From Jimgerdemannia flammicorona (Eukaryota; Mucoromycota; Endogonomycetes; Endogonales; Endogonaceae): 19,312 nt of DNA. Below, piece after piece: positions 18,011 to 19,312 of this stretch. The position numbers and the translations under genes are program-made. Position 1 is the first letter of the stretch. Each line of letters opens with the position of its first letter. The stretch is taken from positions 1-19,312 of the forward strand of contig RBNI01002197.1 in NCBI GenBank assembly GCA_003990745.1, written 5' to 3'. The notes beneath the pieces are model-generated. The model saw only the letters and a program-made list of their open reading frames with translations. It did no database searches and was not told the DNA's origin.

Positions 18011-19312
18011 TATCATTAGAACAATTGTCCCTACAGGAGAGGTGGTGTAGTATCTGGGTATCTTCCTTTCTGTATATAGATCTGTCTTGCCATGAATGTG
18101 GTAGAAGAGGAAGGTGGCCATCTGGGGGGAGGCTCTTAGAGGTTGGGGGGGTTGCCATATCTTCCTAGCAGATCAGGTATCAAATCTGAATATCTACTGG
18201 TTTCCCAAGCTATAGTATATAGCTTATCATTTAGACTTTCCAGCTTGGGTGGTAAAGAGACTGATGAAACTAGCTAGAGATTGGATTTAGGCAGAGAGGA
18301 GGTCTCAGATCAGTTGGGATACTCTTGCAATACCAGTGGTTAGGAGAGGGCTAGGTCTTGTGGATTTCCCTAAGAGACTGTACTATCTGTGAGCTTGGTG
18401 ATTGAAAAGGGCTATTGAACTGCAGGGAGGGGATTAGGTGCTGCTGATGTAGAAGGTATGGGAGATGAGATTCTCCCCTTGGGGGTCATTGGGTGATTTG
18501 CTATCTCTGGTGGGCCTAGATGGAAGCCAATGGCTATAGTATAAGGGCTTCTGGTGGGAGGTGGTGGATAGAGCACATTACATTGACCTATACTAGAGAA
18601 GTAATGAGAGAGAGATGCTGTAGAGATCAGCTATGTGGAGATGGGACAGACTACTTCTAGGGGGTATTCCACTTGCTAAGTTTGATATTAGTGATGGAGT
18701 AGAGTGTCAGTGGGGACTTGGTCAGGATCTTTGGCCAAGTAGTTGGTAGGCAGTGAGGATTGGTAAGGAGTAGGACTAGGCAGGAGTCTGGTCATAGAGT
18801 GCTGAGATATAGAGGTAGCTTTCTCTCAAGTTCTGGGTGATATGGTGGAGGATGCTGCAAAGGAATGTCATGTTGAATTTTCAAGCTGGTCATCTGGTGG
18901 ATAGTGGCCAATTTGATTGTGAGGAGTATTACAATGTGGGGCAGATTGGGGGATTTGTGCAGATACCAGAATATTGGCTAGAAGAGTGTGAGATTCTGGA
19001 GGGCTTTTGGATAGTGGTGGAGAATCAGCTGGGTGTGAAGAGGAGGCTGGATGAGGAGCAAGAGTGCTGGGAGGATTTGAAATCTATGTTAGTGGGTGGG
19101 GTTGGAAATGGATGGCTCACTGTTGGGTGGATTTTAGCTGTTTGGGTAGGACTAGCTAGATATTGGCTCTTTGTGTTTGAGAAGGAGCAGAGGATAGGTA
19201 TACAGGAGAAGTTATTAAGGTGGGAGAGGTTGGTGGGAGATTTGCTGACTGGGTGGTGGATTGGTTGAGATCCCCAGAGTAGGTGACATCATTATCTGGT
19301 AGAAGAGATTTG
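18011..19312 (+). pseudogene. LINE ORF2 C-terminal region
   Basis: Runs from the RT thumb (GEVVQYLGIFLS near 18040) through PKLQYIAYHLDFPAW and GLGLVDFPKRLYYL near 18200-18390, which are conserved after the RT in L1-like ORF2 proteins. The 143-codon open piece at 18837-19268 contains DSGQFDCEEYYN, IPEYWLEECEI and FW, which may be a decayed zf-RVT-like cysteine/histidine region with some Cys changed to Tyr. The element continues past the right edge, and the 3' UTR and tail are not seen. Confidence 0.65.

Larger units (their letters stand above)
14623..19312 (+). mobile_element. LINE (L1-like non-LTR retrotransposon), degraded, 5' and 3' ends outside the visible part
   Basis: An ORF1-like acidic region (14623 to about 15715) is followed by ORF2 with an apurinic-type endonuclease (about 15784-16460) and reverse transcriptase (about 17050-18000), then a C-terminal region to the window edge. 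The coding direction is plus. The sequence is purine-rich on this strand and nearly free of CpG. It begins abruptly at the gypsy LTR edge inside an open frame, so the gypsy element most likely inserted into LINE ORF1. Many stops are TAG where Gln or Trp is expected, and at least two frame changes occur. I cannot assign the clade with confidence; the RT motif style (FLDQEKAY, GLGLVDFP) is closer to L1/Tx1-type than to Tad-type elements. Confidence 0.85.

Noticed and set aside
17762..18121. Minus-strand 119-codon ORF
   Set aside because: It is antisense to the LINE RT catalytic box FADD, so it is a chance opening.
18837..19268. Independent 143-codon gene
   Set aside because: Position and residues fit the C-terminal part of LINE ORF2 that happens to lack stops.

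Overview
This window is a nest of retrotransposons from a eukaryotic, most likely filamentous-fungal, genome. I see no host gene, tRNA, rRNA or prokaryotic signal. The fungal call is an inference: the window holds a chromodomain Ty3/gypsy element, a compact Ty1/copia element with half-tRNA priming, and an L1-like LINE. All three carry repeat-targeted transition mutations, and the older elements have almost no CpG left. I cannot name the species.

Layout. Positions 1-12 are poly-A, probably the tail of another retroelement lying off the left edge. Positions 13-14622 are a Ty3/gypsy chromovirus on the minus strand. Its 3' LTR is 13-1065 (cut short by the poly-A), followed by a polypurine tract (1066-1079), a chromodomain (1493-1696), integrase, RNase H, reverse transcriptase, protease, a dUTPase domain (about 5140-5520), a Gag zinc knuckle and capsid, and the Gag start near 7820. 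The 5' LTR runs from about 7.85 kb to 14622. That 5' LTR is split by a nearly complete Ty1/copia element on the plus strand (9095-14129): 154-bp LTRs, a 5-bp target duplication GGATA, and one 1,471-codon gag-pol frame interrupted only by seven point stop codons. From 14623 to the right edge is an older LINE on the plus strand. It has an acidic ORF1 region, then an ORF2 with endonuclease and reverse transcriptase, all peppered with stops and a few frameshifts.

Order of events read from the sequence: the LINE is oldest. The gypsy element probably inserted inside LINE ORF1. The copia element then inserted inside the gypsy 5' LTR. Something with a poly-A tail probably hit the gypsy 3' LTR.

Most notable points. 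(1) The gypsy LTR is very long, and most of its U3 is a degenerate open reading frame of about 360 codons in the element's own orientation. This ORF has its own TATA box and PPxY-type motifs, is recognisable in both LTRs, and lies upstream of a second TATA box that probably drives the genomic RNA. (2) The same element encodes a dUTPase domain between nucleocapsid and protease, with all five dUTPase motifs recognisable. (3) The two copia LTRs differ at nine positions. All nine are transitions, and seven are explained by loss of CpG sites. Five of the seven stops in the copia frame are TGA at positions where a CGA arginine codon is the simplest ancestor. Together these point to a CpG-directed mutator (methylation plus deamination, or a CpG-type RIP) acting on repeats.
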